From Gammaproteobacteria bacterium (lineage in GTDB: Bacteria; Pseudomonadota; Gammaproteobacteria; Steroidobacterales; Foliamicaceae): DNA of 33,418 nt. The notes beneath the pieces are model-generated. The model saw only the letters and a list, made by a program, of their open reading frames with translations. It did not search any database and was not told where the DNA came from. Below are positions 1-8,243 of the stretch, in pieces. Position numbers and translations under genes: made by a program. Position 1 is the stretch's first letter; each line of letters begins with the position of its first letter. The stretch spans positions 1 through 33,418 of the forward strand of contig RKRP01000142.1 in NCBI GenBank assembly GCA_007571315.1, written 5' to 3'.

Positions 1-937
1 GCCCCTCTTCGGGACCTACTGCCGGCTTAAAGCCGAAATCCCGCCGCATGGCGGACATGTCCGGCAATGTTGCGCGCATCTCGCCAGGCGGCTCCGGGAC
101 AAACTCGATGTCGCATTCGCAGTTCATCTCCCCGGCGAGAATCCGGATGAATTCGAGCAGTTCCACATCCTGGTCGGAACCGAGGTTGTACAGCGCTGCC
201 GGAGGCTCCCCGGCAGGCGCTCCGCCGCGCAGCGCAGCCAGCGTCCCTGCAACGATATCGTCAATATAGGTAAACGCCCGCCTTTGCCGCCCGTCGCCGA
301 ATACCTTAAGAGGCTGCCCCGCGCGCAACGCCCTGGCGAACGTCATCGCCGCCATATCCGGCCGCCCCCAGGGGCCGTAAACGGTGAAGTAGCGAAGCCC
401 GGTGCTGGGCAGCCCATGAATGCGCGCATAGGAATAGGCCAGCAGTTCGCCCGCCCGCTTGGTGGCCGCGTACACATTCCTGGGGCGGCCGGCAGCATCC
501 TGCTCGGAAAAAGGCGTGTTTTCCGTATCGCCATACACCGACGAGGACGAGGCGTACAGCAGATGCCTGGCGCCGTTGCGAACACAGCACTCCAGCAGCA
601 CGGTCAGCCCGGCGATGTTGCTCGATATATAGCGCTGCGGCGCTTCAATCGAATAGCGAACGCCGGCCTGCGCGGCCAGATGCGCAACCTGCCGAAATGC
701 ATGCGCCTCGAACAAATCCCGCATCCCGCTCTCGTCCGCCAAGTCCAGCTTATGAAAGGAAAACCCGTCATACTCGCGCAACCGGGCCAGGCGGGCTTTC
801 TTCAGCGCCGGGTCGTAGTACGTATTCAGGTTGTCCAGCCCAACCACTTCCAGGCCATCGCGCAGCAGCGCTTCGGACACCGCATGGCCAATAAAACCGG
901 CGGCCCCGGTAATCAGAATCGGCGCGCTGGGGGGCAC
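1..937 (-). CDS. NAD-dependent epimerase/dehydratase, UDP-glucuronate 4-epimerase-like (3' end cut by window)
   Basis: Extended short-chain dehydrogenase/reductase of the sugar-nucleotide epimerase group, expected to interconvert UDP-sugars for polysaccharide synthesis in the cytoplasm. The N-terminus gives the Rossmann motif ITGAAGFIG, then HLAAQAGVRYSI and a YISSNIAGL stretch typical of the UDP-glucuronate 4-epimerase branch. Further on are the SSSSVYG serine segment, the YAATKRAGE catalytic Tyr-x3-Lys, and LRYFTVYGPWGRPDMA. About 312 residues lie in the window and no stop is reached, so only the last few tens of residues are missing. The GTG start is chosen because it lies seven residues before ITGAAGFIG, as in homologues. 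The frame stays open further upstream and no good Shine-Dalgarno is visible, so the start is uncertain. The gene follows the MFS gene on the same strand with about 40 nt between. Family is firm; exact substrate is inference. Confidence 0.85.
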   Translation of the reverse strand, partial: MPPSAPILITGAAGFIGHAVSEALLRDGLEVVGLDNLNTYYDPALKKARLARLREYDGFSFHKLDLADESGMRDLFEAHAFRQVAHLAAQAGVRYSIEAPQRYISSNIAGLTVLLECCVRNGARHLLYASSSSVYGDTENTPFSEQDAAGRPRNVYAATKRAGELLAYSYARIHGLPSTGLRYFTVYGPWGRPDMAAMTFARALRAGQPLKVFGDGRQRRAFTYIDDIVAGTLAALRGGAPAGEPPAALYNLGSDQDVELLEFIRILAGEMNCECDIEFVPEPPGEMRATLPDMSAMRRDFGFKPAVGPEEG

Positions 938-977
938 TGGAAAAACAATTCGGAAATTGCGGACTGCTGGCGCTATT

Positions 978-2291
978 TCATGTCGAGGCGCGAACTTCCT
1001 TAGCGGACATGCCCGGAGCGCGGACCAGCACGCGCAAGGCGGCCAGCGCCACCACGAGGTTCACTGCGCCCATCATGAAAAACGGCGCCGTGCGGCTGAT
1101 CGCATCGAAAACGATTCCGCCGAAATAGCTGGTGCACAGGATGGAGAATGCCCCGATAAGGCCGAACACGCCCACAACCGCGCCGCGCCGCGCTTTTGGC
1201 GCCTCCTGGCCCAGCAGCGCGTTGGCGGTGATGATTACGGAAATCTCGCCAATGCCCACGAATACGCACGCAACCAGCGCAATGTTCACATACGGGTCCT
1301 CCACCATCGCCATGGCCAGGTACGCCGCGCTGGCGACCGCAAACGCAATGCACACCGCCAGAACGCGATTCATGCGGTCCACCAGCCGGCCGATAAAGAC
1401 GGATGTCAAAAGCCCAATTCCCTGAATCGCCGCCATCATCACGCCGGCGCGCTTCAAGCCTTCGGCGGCGCTTAAACCGGCATCCCTGCCATCCTGCACC
1501 ACCCACAGCGAAAGGAAAGTAATAATCACCACCAGGTCGCCCCGGGAAGCGAATGATGTCAGGTAGGCGAGCGCAATTCGCGGATTCCGGGCGGCTTCGG
1601 AGAATCCCTGCCCCAGATTCCGCCAGACCGGCTTGCGCGGTTCGCTTGCGGCCACCCGGCCGGCGCGCCAAGTGAGCCGCGCCATCATCGCCGCCACTGC
1701 GGCGAAAGCCACCATGCACCAGCAGGTATAAATACCGGCATCCTGAGGAGTAAGGCCCTGCCCCGCCAAGTATTCCGGCAGCCGCCCAACCGTAAGCGAC
1801 ATCACCAGAACGCCTGAGCCTGTGGCAATGCTGCCGATGCCTATGAACAGCCCGCGGGAGCGGTTGGCCGGCGTGTCCTGAATGGAAGTCCCGTACATGA
1901 GGGGCGCCGTTGCCGCTCCCAGCGCAAATGCCGCCCGGTATCCGTAAATTTGCAGTTCATTCTCGGCCAGCGGATACAGCAACAGGCTAAAGCCGATCAG
2001 GCAAAGCCCCAGGACCATGATCACGCGGCGGCCGAAATTGTCCGAGGCCGCCCCCACCACGCTCACCAGCAGAATAACGATCACTTCCTGCAGGACCGCC
2101 AACCGCCCCGTCAGCCGCCCATGGATACCGGGGTCGACCGCAAAGACCTCCTCAAGAAGGAACGGCATGATCAGGCCCATGAACGCGAGCAAGGGAATGG
2201 TCGCGAACCCGCCCAGCAGCACCCCCAGGGCATTCAGCCGCGTGTAGCCCTCCGCAAGGACAATCGGACCGAACTTGCCCGCCGCGCTCAC
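978..2291 (-). CDS. MFS transporter
   Basis: Major facilitator superfamily inner-membrane carrier of 437 residues with about twelve hydrophobic segments. The loop after TM2 carries the family A-like motif (SDNFGRRVIM), and a matching motif in the second half reads GRLVDRMNRV. A basic central cytoplasmic loop (around residues 205-230, rich in R/K) separates the two six-helix halves, as is usual. The start begins MSAAGKFGPIVLAEG. It lies about 70 nt downstream of tRNA-Arg on the same strand. Substrate cannot be read from the sequence; the neighbouring epimerase does not prove a role in sugar export. Confidence 0.88.
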   Translation of the reverse strand: MSAAGKFGPIVLAEGYTRLNALGVLLGGFATIPLLAFMGLIMPFLLEEVFAVDPGIHGRLTGRLAVLQEVIVILLVSVVGAASDNFGRRVIMVLGLCLIGFSLLLYPLAENELQIYGYRAAFALGAATAPLMYGTSIQDTPANRSRGLFIGIGSIATGSGVLVMSLTVGRLPEYLAGQGLTPQDAGIYTCWCMVAFAAVAAMMARLTWRAGRVAASEPRKPVWRNLGQGFSEAARNPRIALAYLTSFASRGDLVVIITFLSLWVVQDGRDAGLSAAEGLKRAGVMMAAIQGIGLLTSVFIGRLVDRMNRVLAVCIAFAVASAAYLAMAMVEDPYVNIALVACVFVGIGEISVIITANALLGQEAPKARRGAVVGVFGLIGAFSILCTSYFGGIVFDAISRTAPFFMMGAVNLVVALAALRVLVRAPGMSAKEVRAST

Positions 2292-2362
2292 GGGCTACCC
2301 GGCAACAAAGAGGCAAACAGGCCTGACACAGGAATTCCCCCAACACCCAAGCGACTTCAGAG

Positions 2363-2436
2363 CGCCCCGGCCAGGATTCGAACCTGGGACCTTCCGCTTA
2401 GGAGGCGGACGCTCTATCCATCTGAGCTACCAGGGC
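2363..2436 (-). tRNA. tRNA-Arg (anticodon CCT)
   Basis: The reverse complement folds as a complete 74-nt cloverleaf. The acceptor GCCCTGG pairs with CCGGGGC (one T-G pair), the D-stem is GCTC/GAGC, the anticodon stem is TCCGC/GCGGA, and the T-arm is CCAGG-TTCGAAT-CCTGG. The seven-base anticodon loop CTCCTAA places CCT at the anticodon, which reads AGG (Arg). The discriminator is G. The 3' CCA is not encoded, so it would be added enzymatically. No attachment-site duplication is visible next to it. Confidence 0.95.
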
Positions 2437-2521
2437 GCGGCGGCATTGAGCATAAGCCAGCGGGCCGCGGCGCGTAAAGTTGCGCAGCGGCCCGCTGGAG
2501 AAGTTGACTTGGAAAGCGCGC

Positions 2522-5038
2522 CTAGAAGGTATAGCTGGCGCGCACCCCGAATTCACGCGGGTCGGGGTAGTACAGGTTGGTGGAATTGGGAAACAACTGC
2601 GTCACAAACACGCGCCCCGGAGGGGGAACCCGCGGAGGGGGCACAAAGCCTGCGACCACGCTGATCCCGGCAAAATCGGGCGCGCTGAGCGCGCTGCGCA
2701 TCGTGTCATCGTCGAGCAGGTTGCTGACGTAGGCCATCACCATCCACGGGCCGCGCGAAACACCCACCCGCAGGTCCGCCAGCATATAGCTCTCGACTTC
2801 CAGCAGATTCCATTCGGCCTCATAGCGCGAACCCTGGTACTGCACGTCCAGATCCACCATGAACTCGCCGCCATTGGCCATTGGCGAACGCCAGGAAAAG
2901 CCGGCGAACAGCTGATGCTGCGGCACATCCTCAATCTCGTTGCCGGTCAGGTCGATCAGGCAGGTGGTATTGACGCCCAGGACAACCAGTTCGCAACTGC
3001 CGCCCCGCACGGCATCGCTGATCGACGCGCTCAACTTGTTGTACTCGTCGTATTCGGAATCCAGCCAGGTGTAGCCCCAGCGCATGGTGAGATTGTCGGT
3101 CAGCACCGTGGTGGTGTCGATTTCAAACCCGGTAATTTTGGCGGCCGAAGCGTTTTCCGGCCGACTGCCCAGAACCGCCCCTTCCCCGGGCGGCAGGTAC
3201 TGCGTGGTGAGCTGCTTCTCGCTGAAATCCTGGTAGAAGAAGGCCCCGTTCACGCGCAGCCGGTTGTCCATCCAGCTGGTCTTCCAGCCCAGTTCGTACA
3301 CGGTTATTTCCTCCGCCTCGAACCGGTACACGTCGGGATTATCGAATCCCTGCGGCCCCACCAGCGAGCTGATTCCGCCAGGCTTAACGCCGCGAGAAAT
3401 GGAGCCGTACCAGGTTTGCTCGTCCGACGGGCGGTAGCGCAGCACGAGTTTGGGAGCCAGATAGCTGTCGTCCTCCTCGGCGAAGTTCTGCGGGCCATCC
3501 CGCGGCACGTCAATGAAAAACGGCCCGAAAGCGTTGGTGATCAATGTGCCGGTGGACGGGCCGGCCATATCCAGGTCCTCGCTCACGTAACGCGCCTCGA
3601 AACCCACGTCCCAGGCTTCAGTGAATTGCCAATCGACCAGGCCATACGCGGAGTAGTGCGAAATTTCCCGGTCCCAGGGATGGTTGACCCAGGGCAATTC
3701 GGTGCCTATGCGCTTCATCCAGTAGCCGCAGCTGATGGGCAATGCCGGGTTTATAGCGAACGGAGGCCGGAAACCATGCATGATGCAGGTAATCGAGTAC
3801 TCGTCCTGGTGGGTGTCTTCGGCCCAATACAGCCCTCCAAGCACCCACGTGACCGGGCCTTCGCCCGCGGAGCTCAGCCGCACCTCCTGGCTGAAGAGGT
3901 CGGTGTCTGTTTCAAAGTTGGTTTCGGCGGCCACGCTGATGCCGAAGGGGCGAACCGGAGCGGAATAATCGCCGATGCGCTGCGAATCAAAAAACTGCGT
4001 GGATTCAACGGAGCCGAAGTGACTGATGGAAGTAAGCGTGGCGCCGCCCAATTCAAACTCGGCGCGCAATTGGCCGCGCACCACTTCGCGGGTGGTGCCC
4101 GGGTAATCCTTCCCGGTGCGCGGGTCGGGCGACAGCGTCAACGTCAGTTCATCAATCCGGGCAACCGGGCCGAACGGCTGATCGACGCCGGTAGCGTCCG
4201 GGTGCCAGAGAACTCCAAGTCCAACTTCCGGCGCCGGCAGGAAGGTGCGCTTTTGGGATGCTGTGGAAGCGGCCGGGCCGAATTCGTCGTCGGTGTATTC
4301 AACCCGGGCAGTGAGCCTCGCCGAGTCCGAAATGTCCAGCGCCGCGGTCAATGTGGCGCCAACGCCCTGCTGACCGCCCACCTCGGCGCCGGTGATCAGG
4401 TTTTCGTAGAAGCCGTCCTCGTTCCAGGCGGCCGCGTTGAAGCCCACGAAGAAATTATCGCTCAAGGGCCCGCTGGCCAGGGCGGTGATTTCACGCTTGC
4501 CTTCCGCCGACAGGTCGATAGCAACCTTGGCGCGGCGCTCCGCGCTGGGGCGCCGGGTGACGTAATGGATGGCGCCGCCGAATGCGCTGCGGCCATACAG
4601 CGCCGACTGCGGGCCGCGCACCACCTCAATGCGTTCGACGTCGATCAGCCTGGGATTGACGGTGAGCGAGCTGCCGGCGGTGCGGATGGCTTCGCCGGAT
4701 ATGTCCACATCGTCCAGAAGCACCGCCACGTTCGGGCGCCCCCGGGTGGGCGACAGGCCGCGCATAACCACGCGCACATCCTGCGGACCAAAGCCCCTGT
4801 CGAAAATGATTCCCGCAGTTTGCCGGGCGATGTCATCAAGGCTCTCTATGCCCTGCACCTCCAAATCTTCCGCGCTGAAGGTTGTGATGCTGATTGGCAC
4901 TTCCTGCAGGGACTCTTCGCGCTTGCGGGCCACAACCACGATTTCCTCCAGTTCCTGAGCGTAAACCGGCATGGCCAGCGCGGCCGCGCAGGCCCCCAAA
5001 ATTGCGGCGCTGAAATGCGCCTTGCGGATGTTCATCAT
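2522..5038 (-). CDS. TonB-dependent outer-membrane receptor
   Basis: Outer-membrane beta-barrel receptor of 838 residues that takes up a substrate using TonB energy. A signal peptide (positive MNIRKAH, hydrophobic core, cleavage near VYA/QE at about residue 27) is followed by the TonB box region EEIVVVARKREESLQ. The plug domain (about residues 35-165) contains IEVVRGPQSALYGRSAFGG. The long barrel ends in the aromatic C-terminus RASYTF. Length and layout fit the iron-complex/organic-molecule receptors common in marine Proteobacteria. Two adjacent ATGs (5038 and 5035) could start it. It is divergent from the mevalonate operon with fewer than 100 nt between. The ligand cannot be assigned; no sigma/anti-sigma pair or N-terminal signalling extension is seen. 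Confidence 0.93.
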   Translation of the reverse strand: MMNIRKAHFSAAILGACAAALAMPVYAQELEEIVVVARKREESLQEVPISITTFSAEDLEVQGIESLDDIARQTAGIIFDRGFGPQDVRVVMRGLSPTRGRPNVAVLLDDVDISGEAIRTAGSSLTVNPRLIDVERIEVVRGPQSALYGRSAFGGAIHYVTRRPSAERRAKVAIDLSAEGKREITALASGPLSDNFFVGFNAAAWNEDGFYENLITGAEVGGQQGVGATLTAALDISDSARLTARVEYTDDEFGPAASTASQKRTFLPAPEVGLGVLWHPDATGVDQPFGPVARIDELTLTLSPDPRTGKDYPGTTREVVRGQLRAEFELGGATLTSISHFGSVESTQFFDSQRIGDYSAPVRPFGISVAAETNFETDTDLFSQEVRLSSAGEGPVTWVLGGLYWAEDTHQDEYSITCIMHGFRPPFAINPALPISCGYWMKRIGTELPWVNHPWDREISHYSAYGLVDWQFTEAWDVGFEARYVSEDLDMAGPSTGTLITNAFGPFFIDVPRDGPQNFAEEDDSYLAPKLVLRYRPSDEQTWYGSISRGVKPGGISSLVGPQGFDNPDVYRFEAEEITVYELGWKTSWMDNRLRVNGAFFYQDFSEKQLTTQYLPPGEGAVLGSRPENASAAKITGFEIDTTTVLTDNLTMRWGYTWLDSEYDEYNKLSASISDAVRGGSCELVVLGVNTTCLIDLTGNEIEDVPQHQLFAGFSWRSPMANGGEFMVDLDVQYQGSRYEAEWNLLEVESYMLADLRVGVSRGPWMVMAYVSNLLDDDTMRSALSAPDFAGISVVAGFVPPPRVPPPGRVFVTQLFPNSTNLYYPDPREFGVRASYTF

Positions 5039-5109
5039 GGTTATCGGCCCCTAGCGACCATCAGGATTGCGCCGGAATTGTGCCACAAGTGGGCCGCCGG
5101 GCGCTTTCG

Positions 5110-5115
5110 TATAAT
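5110..5115 (+). promoter_or_regulatory. Possible -10 element (TATAAT) of the mevalonate operon
   Basis: A consensus TATAAT lies in otherwise GC-rich DNA in the short divergent spacer, 10 nt before the proposed TTG start of the HMGR-mevalonate kinase gene. No convincing -35 box sits 16-18 nt upstream; TTGTGC at 5079-5084 is too far away. If functional, transcription would start almost at the TTG, giving a leaderless or near-leaderless message. Seen: the hexamer. Inferred: promoter function. Confidence 0.35.
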
Positions 5116-5125
5116 TGCCGGCGCT

Positions 5126-7393
5126 TTGAAAGGTTCGCGCATTCCCGGTTTCTACCGCCTGACGCCGCGCGAGCGGGTGCGAACGGCGCTCGAGCATGGC
5201 TTGCTTAACGAAGCGGACTCCAGAGGGCTGGCGAGCGGCCATTCCACGCTGGACGCTGAACGCGCCGACCGGATGATCGAGAACGTGATCGGCGTGCTGG
5301 GGCTGCCGGTGGGGCTGGGACTTAATTTCCTGATCAACGGGCGCGAGTACGTTGCGCCCATGGCCGTTGAGGAGCCCTCGGTGGTGGCGGCGCTCAGTTC
5401 TGCCGCCAAGCTGGTGCGCGAAGCGGGAGGCTTCAGGGCCGAAGCCGACGATCCGGTGCTGATCGGACAGATCCAGGTGCTGAACGTGCCCGACCCCGCC
5501 CATGCCGCCGCCAGCCTGCACTCGCGCCGGGAGGAAATCATCCGCCTGGCCAACAGCATTCACCCGCGCATGGTGGCGCGCGGGGGCGGCGTGGTGGATG
5601 TGGAAGTGCATCGCCGCCCCATGCCCGGCGGAAATGGGGAGTTGCTGGTGCTGCATCTTCTGGTCGATACGCGCGATGCGATGGGCGCCAACCTGGTCAA
5701 CAGCATGTGCGAAGGCGTGTCGGCGCTGGTGGAAAGCATGAGCGGAGGGCAGGTTTTCATGCGCATCCTCTCGAACCTGAGCGACCGCGCCCTGGCTCGC
5801 GCGCAAGTGGAAATTCCCGCGGAGCTGCTGGCTGGCAAGGGGCAAAGCGGCGAGGATGTTCGCGACGGCATCGCCATGGCGGCCAACCTGGCCGCGGCCG
5901 ATCCGTACCGGGCGGCCACGCACAACAAGGGAATCATGAACGGCGTGGACGCCGTGGCTCTGGCCACCGGCAATGACTGGCGGGCCCTGGAGGCGGGCGC
6001 GCACGCCTGGGCCGCGCGCCACGGCCATTACACAGCGCTGTCGAAATGGTGGAGCAACGAGCAGGGCGCCCTGTGCGGGCGGCTGGAAATGCCGATCAAG
6101 GTGGGCATCGTGGGAGGCTCGCAGGAGGCCAACCCGGCAACGCAGTTGTTTTTGCGCATGATGCGCGTGGGTTCGGCCCAGGAACTGGCGCGTGTCATGG
6201 CCGCTGTGGGCCTGGCGCAGAATTTCTCGGCGCTCAGGGCGCTGGTTACCGAAGGCATTCAGGCGGGGCACATGACCTTGCACGCGCGAACTGTGGTGAA
6301 GGCCGCGGGAACGCCGCCGGAATTGTTCGACCAGGTGCTTGAACGCCTGATCGGCGATGGCGAAGTGAAGGTTTGGCGGGCCCGGGAGGTTCTTGGCGAA
6401 CTCGAGCGGCAACGCGGGCTTCCGGCGCTGGATGAAGCGTCGATGGCTCGCCTGGGCGTGGCCGGGGGCAAGCTGATCCTGCTGGGCGAGCATGCCGCAG
6501 TGTTTGGCCAGCCGGCGCTGGCCTGCCCGGTGCCGGTCAACGTGCGCGCCCAAATCAGCGACAACGAGGACGGCATTCAACTGGCGGTCCCGGCGTGGGG
6601 CCTGGAGTACCGGCTGGCGCCAGGCCGCAGGCGGCGCCCCTGGGAGCGCTCAGCCCTGCAGATCCTCGAAGAGCTGGGCCTTGAGAATGAGCCGATGCGA
6701 ATTGCGGTTTTCTCGGACCTTCCGCGAGGCGCGGGGCTGGGGTCGTCCGCGGCCATGGCGGTAGCGATCATCCGCGCCATGAGCAAACGTTTCGATCTGA
6801 ACCTGAGCGTGGAGCGGGTCAACGAGATTGCCTGGCAATGCGAGCAATTCACTCACGGCTCGGCAAGCGGCGTGGACAACGCGGTGGCAGCCTACGAAAC
6901 CACCCTGCTCTACCGCAAGGGCGAACCGCCGGAGATTCAGCCGGTCATCGCCGGCGCCGACACCTGGTTCGTAATCGGAATCAGCAGCGAGGAAAGCCTC
7001 ACGGCCGTAACCGTGGAAAACGTCCGTTCGGCGCGGGACCGCAACCCCGGCCTTTATGACCGGCTCTTCAAGGAAATCGGCGAATTGGCGCGCGAGGCGC
7101 GAGGCTGCCTGGAGCAGGGCCGGCTTGAGGAGCTGGGCGACCTCATGAACATCAACCACGGGCTGCTCAATGGCCTGCAGCTGGCCACGCCCGAACTGGA
7201 GCAACTCGTGGATGCGGCGCGCATGGGCGGCGCGCTGGGCGCCAAGCTGACCGGCGCGGGGGCGGGCGGCGCCATGGTGGCCCTGTGCGCCCAGTCCTGC
7301 GGACCGGTCCGCGATGCCCTCGAAAAGGCCGGGGCCAAAACCATATCGCTGAAACTTGCCGCCGGCGGAGGGCGGGTGGAACGGGTGCCGTGA
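5126..7393 (+). CDS. Fused class II HMG-CoA reductase - mevalonate kinase
   Basis: Bifunctional enzyme of about 755 residues for two mevalonate-pathway steps: HMG-CoA reduction to mevalonate, then ATP-dependent phosphorylation. Residues 1 to about 430 are a class II HMG-CoA reductase. They contain SRIPGF, ENVIG, EEPSVVAA (E83), DAMGAN, THNKGIMNG (K268), TGNDWRA (D284) and GHMTLHAR (H382), matching the Glu/Lys/Asp/His set of Pseudomonas mevalonii MvaA. A linker of about 15 residues leads to a GHMP-family mevalonate kinase (about 446-755) with GKLILLGEHAAVFG, LPRGAGLGSSAA, HGSASGVDNAV (likely catalytic D584) and KLTGAGAGGA. No stop separates the halves; an internal ATG at 6443 is in frame. TTG at 5126 is preferred because it places SRIPGF as in homologues. 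No Shine-Dalgarno precedes it, and GAAAGG followed by ATT at 5141 is an alternative. The stop overlaps the idi start. Both functions are firm; exact N-terminus is less so. Confidence 0.93.
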   Translation: MKGSRIPGFYRLTPRERVRTALEHGLLNEADSRGLASGHSTLDAERADRMIENVIGVLGLPVGLGLNFLINGREYVAPMAVEEPSVVAALSSAAKLVREAGGFRAEADDPVLIGQIQVLNVPDPAHAAASLHSRREEIIRLANSIHPRMVARGGGVVDVEVHRRPMPGGNGELLVLHLLVDTRDAMGANLVNSMCEGVSALVESMSGGQVFMRILSNLSDRALARAQVEIPAELLAGKGQSGEDVRDGIAMAANLAAADPYRAATHNKGIMNGVDAVALATGNDWRALEAGAHAWAARHGHYTALSKWWSNEQGALCGRLEMPIKVGIVGGSQEANPATQLFLRMMRVGSAQELARVMAAVGLAQNFSALRALVTEGIQAGHMTLHARTVVKAAGTPPELFDQVLERLIGDGEVKVWRAREVLGELERQRGLPALDEASMARLGVAGGKLILLGEHAAVFGQPALACPVPVNVRAQISDNEDGIQLAVPAWGLEYRLAPGRRRRPWERSALQILEELGLENEPMRIAVFSDLPRGAGLGSSAAMAVAIIRAMSKRFDLNLSVERVNEIAWQCEQFTHGSASGVDNAVAAYETTLLYRKGEPPEIQPVIAGADTWFVIGISSEESLTAVTVENVRSARDRNPGLYDRLFKEIGELAREARGCLEQGRLEELGDLMNINHGLLNGLQLATPELEQLVDAARMGGALGAKLTGAGAGGAMVALCAQSCGPVRDALEKAGAKTISLKLAAGGGRVERVP

Positions 7394-7929
7394 AGATGCC
7401 GGAAAACTCGCTCGGCGCGCCGCTGGCGCTGGTGGATGCCAACGACCGGCAGGTGGGCGTGGCGGAAAAGATGGAGTGCCATGAGGGCGAAGGCATTCTG
7501 CATCGCGCCTTTTCGGTGTTCATCTACGGGCCGGATGGCCGCGTGCTGCTGCAGCAGCGCAGCGCCGCCAAATGGCTGTGGCCCATGTACTGGTCGAATG
7601 CCTGCTGCGGCCATCCCCTGCCCGGCGAAGATGTCAGGCAGGCCGCAAGGCGCCGCTCGCAAGAGGAACTTGGCATCAATTGCCAGCCTCGATTTCTCTA
7701 CAAGTTCCGCTATCAGGCGCGTTACTCCCGGCAGCATTCCGAAAATGAGCTCTGCCATGTTTTTGAGGGCGATTGCAGCAGCGTCCCCAAGCCCAATCCA
7801 GCGGAAGTCGCGGCTTGGCGCTGGGTAGCGCCCGGCGAATTAACCCGTGAAATCGACCGCTTCCCGGAACGCTTCTCACCATGGATGAAGCTCGAATGGG
7901 ATGAAATCCGCCGCCGCTTCACCCGTTAA
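7390..7929 (+). CDS. idi: Isopentenyl-diphosphate delta-isomerase, type I
   Basis: Converts isopentenyl diphosphate to dimethylallyl diphosphate, the step that makes a mevalonate pathway usable for prenyl synthesis. The protein has about 179 residues, close to E. coli Idi. Visible motifs are HRAFSVFIY, LLQQRSAAKWLWP, WSNACCGHP with catalytic Cys73 (CGHP), the Nudix-like RRRSQEELGI, and ENELCHVF with metal/catalytic glutamates. The GTG at 7390 overlaps the TGA of the HMGR-kinase gene (GTGA), a classic translational-coupling junction. ATG at 7396, two codons later, is the alternative. Coupling to HMGR-mevalonate kinase supports a biosynthetic rather than mevalonate-degrading role for the operon. 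Confidence 0.93.
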   Translation: MKMPENSLGAPLALVDANDRQVGVAEKMECHEGEGILHRAFSVFIYGPDGRVLLQQRSAAKWLWPMYWSNACCGHPLPGEDVRQAARRRSQEELGINCQPRFLYKFRYQARYSRQHSENELCHVFEGDCSSVPKPNPAEVAAWRWVAPGELTREIDRFPERFSPWMKLEWDEIRRRFTR

Positions 7930-7957
7930 GTTCCGTCGCTCTCACTCTCCCTGTTGC

Positions 7958-8187
7958 GCAGGGACGTGCTTCCCTCGCCCTTTGGCTGGCCCCCCTCCCT
8001 GCGGGAGACGCATGAATACGTCCCTGCAGCTCATTCGGGCATCCTGCCCTCAACGCTCCCGCAGGGACGTGCTTCCCTCGCCCTTTGGCTGGCCCCCTCC
8101 CTGCGGGAGACGCATGAATACATCCCTGCAGCTCATTCGGGCATCCTGCCCTCAACGCTCCCGCAGGGAGGGGGGCCAGCCAAAGGG
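7958..8187. repeat. Tandemly duplicated repeat with 30-bp inverted arms (copy A)
   Basis: A unit starting GCAGGGACGTGCTTCCC at 7958 recurs at 8061, with 103- and 102-nt periods. Units one and two are near identical, differing by one C in a C-run and one G/A change. Arm 7978-8007 is the perfect reverse complement of 8158-8187 (30 bp). The second-unit arm from 8081 pairs with the same right arm with one bulge. The inner loops (8008-8055 and 8110-8157) carry the conserved core beginning ACGCATGAATAC and ending CTCAACG. Only the second unit has a complete right arm, so the first looks like a partial duplication. Short ORFs across it are repeat shadows. It sits between convergent idi and fumC. Confidence 0.9.
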
Positions 8188-8243
8188 CTTTACCAGCGAT
8201 TAGGAAGAGGCAGCAAAGGGCTTTTGCTTAATTGCCTGGGTGA

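Noticed and set aside
2363-2436. tRNA-Arg as integration site of an island
   Set aside because: No integrase, no duplicated tRNA 3' end and no composition shift next to it.
2480-5125. Plus-strand open frame upstream of, and continuous with, the HMGR-kinase gene, which would make a protein of over 1600 residues
   Set aside because: It runs antisense through the whole TonB-dependent receptor and has no recognisable domains before SRIPGF; class II HMGR homologues start right there.
5051-6580. Long minus-strand open frame (about 500 codons) opposite the HMGR domain
   Set aside because: Composition is His/Arg/Gln rich and shadow-like; the plus strand has clear catalytic motifs. It results from GC-rich codon bias.
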